Made by a program: the position numbers and the translations under genes | The notes under the pieces: generated by a model | Seen by the model: only the letters and a program-made list of their open reading frames with translations | What the model was told of the DNA's origin: nothing | The model's database searches: none | Shown: in pieces, positions 63,570 to 64,000 of the stretch | Layout of the letters: the number at the start of each line of letters is the position of its first letter | Numbering within the stretch: position 1 is the stretch's first letter | Source: Streptomyces diastaticus subsp. diastaticus | GTDB lineage: Bacteria > Actinomycetota > Actinomycetes > Streptomycetales > Streptomycetaceae | Reading direction: 5' to 3' | Assembly (NCBI RefSeq): GCF_011170125.1 | Contig: NZ_BLLN01000003.1 | Location: 186,001 to 250,000, forward strand | Length of the DNA: 64,000 bases

Positions 63570-63701
63570 CCTGGAAAGGGGCTTCCCGAGCGGTGGGCGC
63601 CCGGGGAGCCTTGACCCGGGCTTGGACAAAACCGGTGGGATCCGGCGGCCGGGTGACGCAGGATGGGGGCGCATCCCGTACGGCCGATCCGGAAGAGACC
63701 T

Positions 63702-64000
63702 GTGCTCATACGACTCCTGCGGACCTACCTGCGTCCGTACCAGAAGCCCATCGCGTCGGTGGTGGTGCTGCAACTCCTCCAGACGTGCGCGGCCCTGTAC
63801 CTGCCCTCGCTCAACGCGGACATCATCGACCGGGGAGTCGTACGCGGCGACACGGGGACGATCCTCGGGCTCGGCGCCGTCATGCTCGCGGTGACCCTGG
63901 TGCAGATGGCGGGCAACATCGGTGCGGTCTACTTCGGTGCCCGTACCGCCGCCGCCCTCGGCCGGGACCTGCGCGCGGCCGTCTTCGACCGGGTGCAGTC
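63702..64000 (+). CDS. ABC exporter subunit, ATP-binding/permease type, 3'-truncated by the window edge
   Basis: The first 99 codons of a fused exporter half-transporter. LIRLLRTYLRPYQKPIASVVVLQLLQTCAALYLPSLNADIIDRGVV is typical of the first membrane helices of an ABC transmembrane domain, followed by a second hydrophobic segment and YFGARTAAALGRDLRAAVFDRVQ, the conserved intracellular-loop region. GTG 63702 is 4 nt after GGAAGAG. Many such genes form heterodimeric multidrug exporters (TmrAB/PatAB type); the rest lies outside the window. Confidence 0.85.
   Translation, partial: MLIRLLRTYLRPYQKPIASVVVLQLLQTCAALYLPSLNADIIDRGVVRGDTGTILGLGAVMLAVTLVQMAGNIGAVYFGARTAAALGRDLRAAVFDRVQ

Overview
The window is chromosomal DNA of a high-GC actinomycete, almost certainly a Streptomyces. 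Base composition is very high in G+C with G/C-ending codons, GTG starts are common, and many genes look leaderless. The order zur - znuBCA - glyS, the phoH/ybeY/CBS-hemolysin/era block next to leuA, recO and uppS, and the gvpO-A-F-G-Y-Z-J-L-S-K gas vesicle order all match what I recall of Streptomyces chromosomes. I see no insertion sequence, prophage, CRISPR array or rRNA operon.

Layout: (1) 1-4129, a tricorn-type protease (cut by the left edge), a HIT protein and an RNase Z-like hydrolase. (2) 4149-13485, an accessory stretch of small regulator/enzyme pairs: TetR with an alpha/beta hydrolase, GntR with ACC deaminase, an adenine-deaminase-type enzyme, a macrolide glycosyltransferase behind a tiny leaderless ORF, TetR with an oxidoreductase, and an MFS transporter. 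(3) 14022-19407, a GH4 glycosidase divergent from a PfkB kinase, an iron-box-controlled DUF2470 protein, and a receptor-like Ser/Thr kinase with a ricin-type lectin domain. (4) 19763-31366, conserved housekeeping genes (phoH, ybeY, CBS transporter, era, leuA with its Leu leader peptide, recO, uppS) interrupted by an M4 protease with its emfourin-type inhibitor. (5) 31475-36540, the zinc module (zur, znuBCA with two Zur boxes) followed by glyS. (6) 36685-38568, a second tiny leaderless ORF before a DUF6243 gene, then a dihydrouridine synthase. (7) 38735-44126, a complete ten-gene gas vesicle operon. (8) 44330-49677, an F420/FMN split-barrel protein, two (alpha/alpha)6 carbohydrate enzymes and a divergent ROK regulator. 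(9) 50257-60989, ppdK, a TSUP permease, cutA, an MFS transporter, a methyltransferase, a TetR/NmrA-like divergent pair and mgtE. (10) 61121-64000, tRNA-CAU, two tRNA-Asn genes, a small membrane-associated protein, a FGGY kinase and the start of an ABC exporter.

The most interesting signals are short leader ORFs. Two nine-codon, apparently leaderless ORFs (8962-8991, MSSFLQIYG; 36685-36714, MFSMTPIYE) share length, promoter spacing and an Ile-Tyr-X-stop ending, and each is followed by mutually exclusive hairpins; one precedes a macrolide glycosyltransferase, which fits drug-responsive ribosome stalling. A third leader ORF (59488-59523, MSSEPPSPDAA) lies before the magnesium transporter gene mgtE and has the acidic/proline composition of the enterobacterial MgtL leader. 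The leuA leader (MRFGLLLLSRRGEGL) is a classical attenuator. Metal control is explicit: a consensus iron box at 16641-16659 and paired Zur boxes at 34833-34869.
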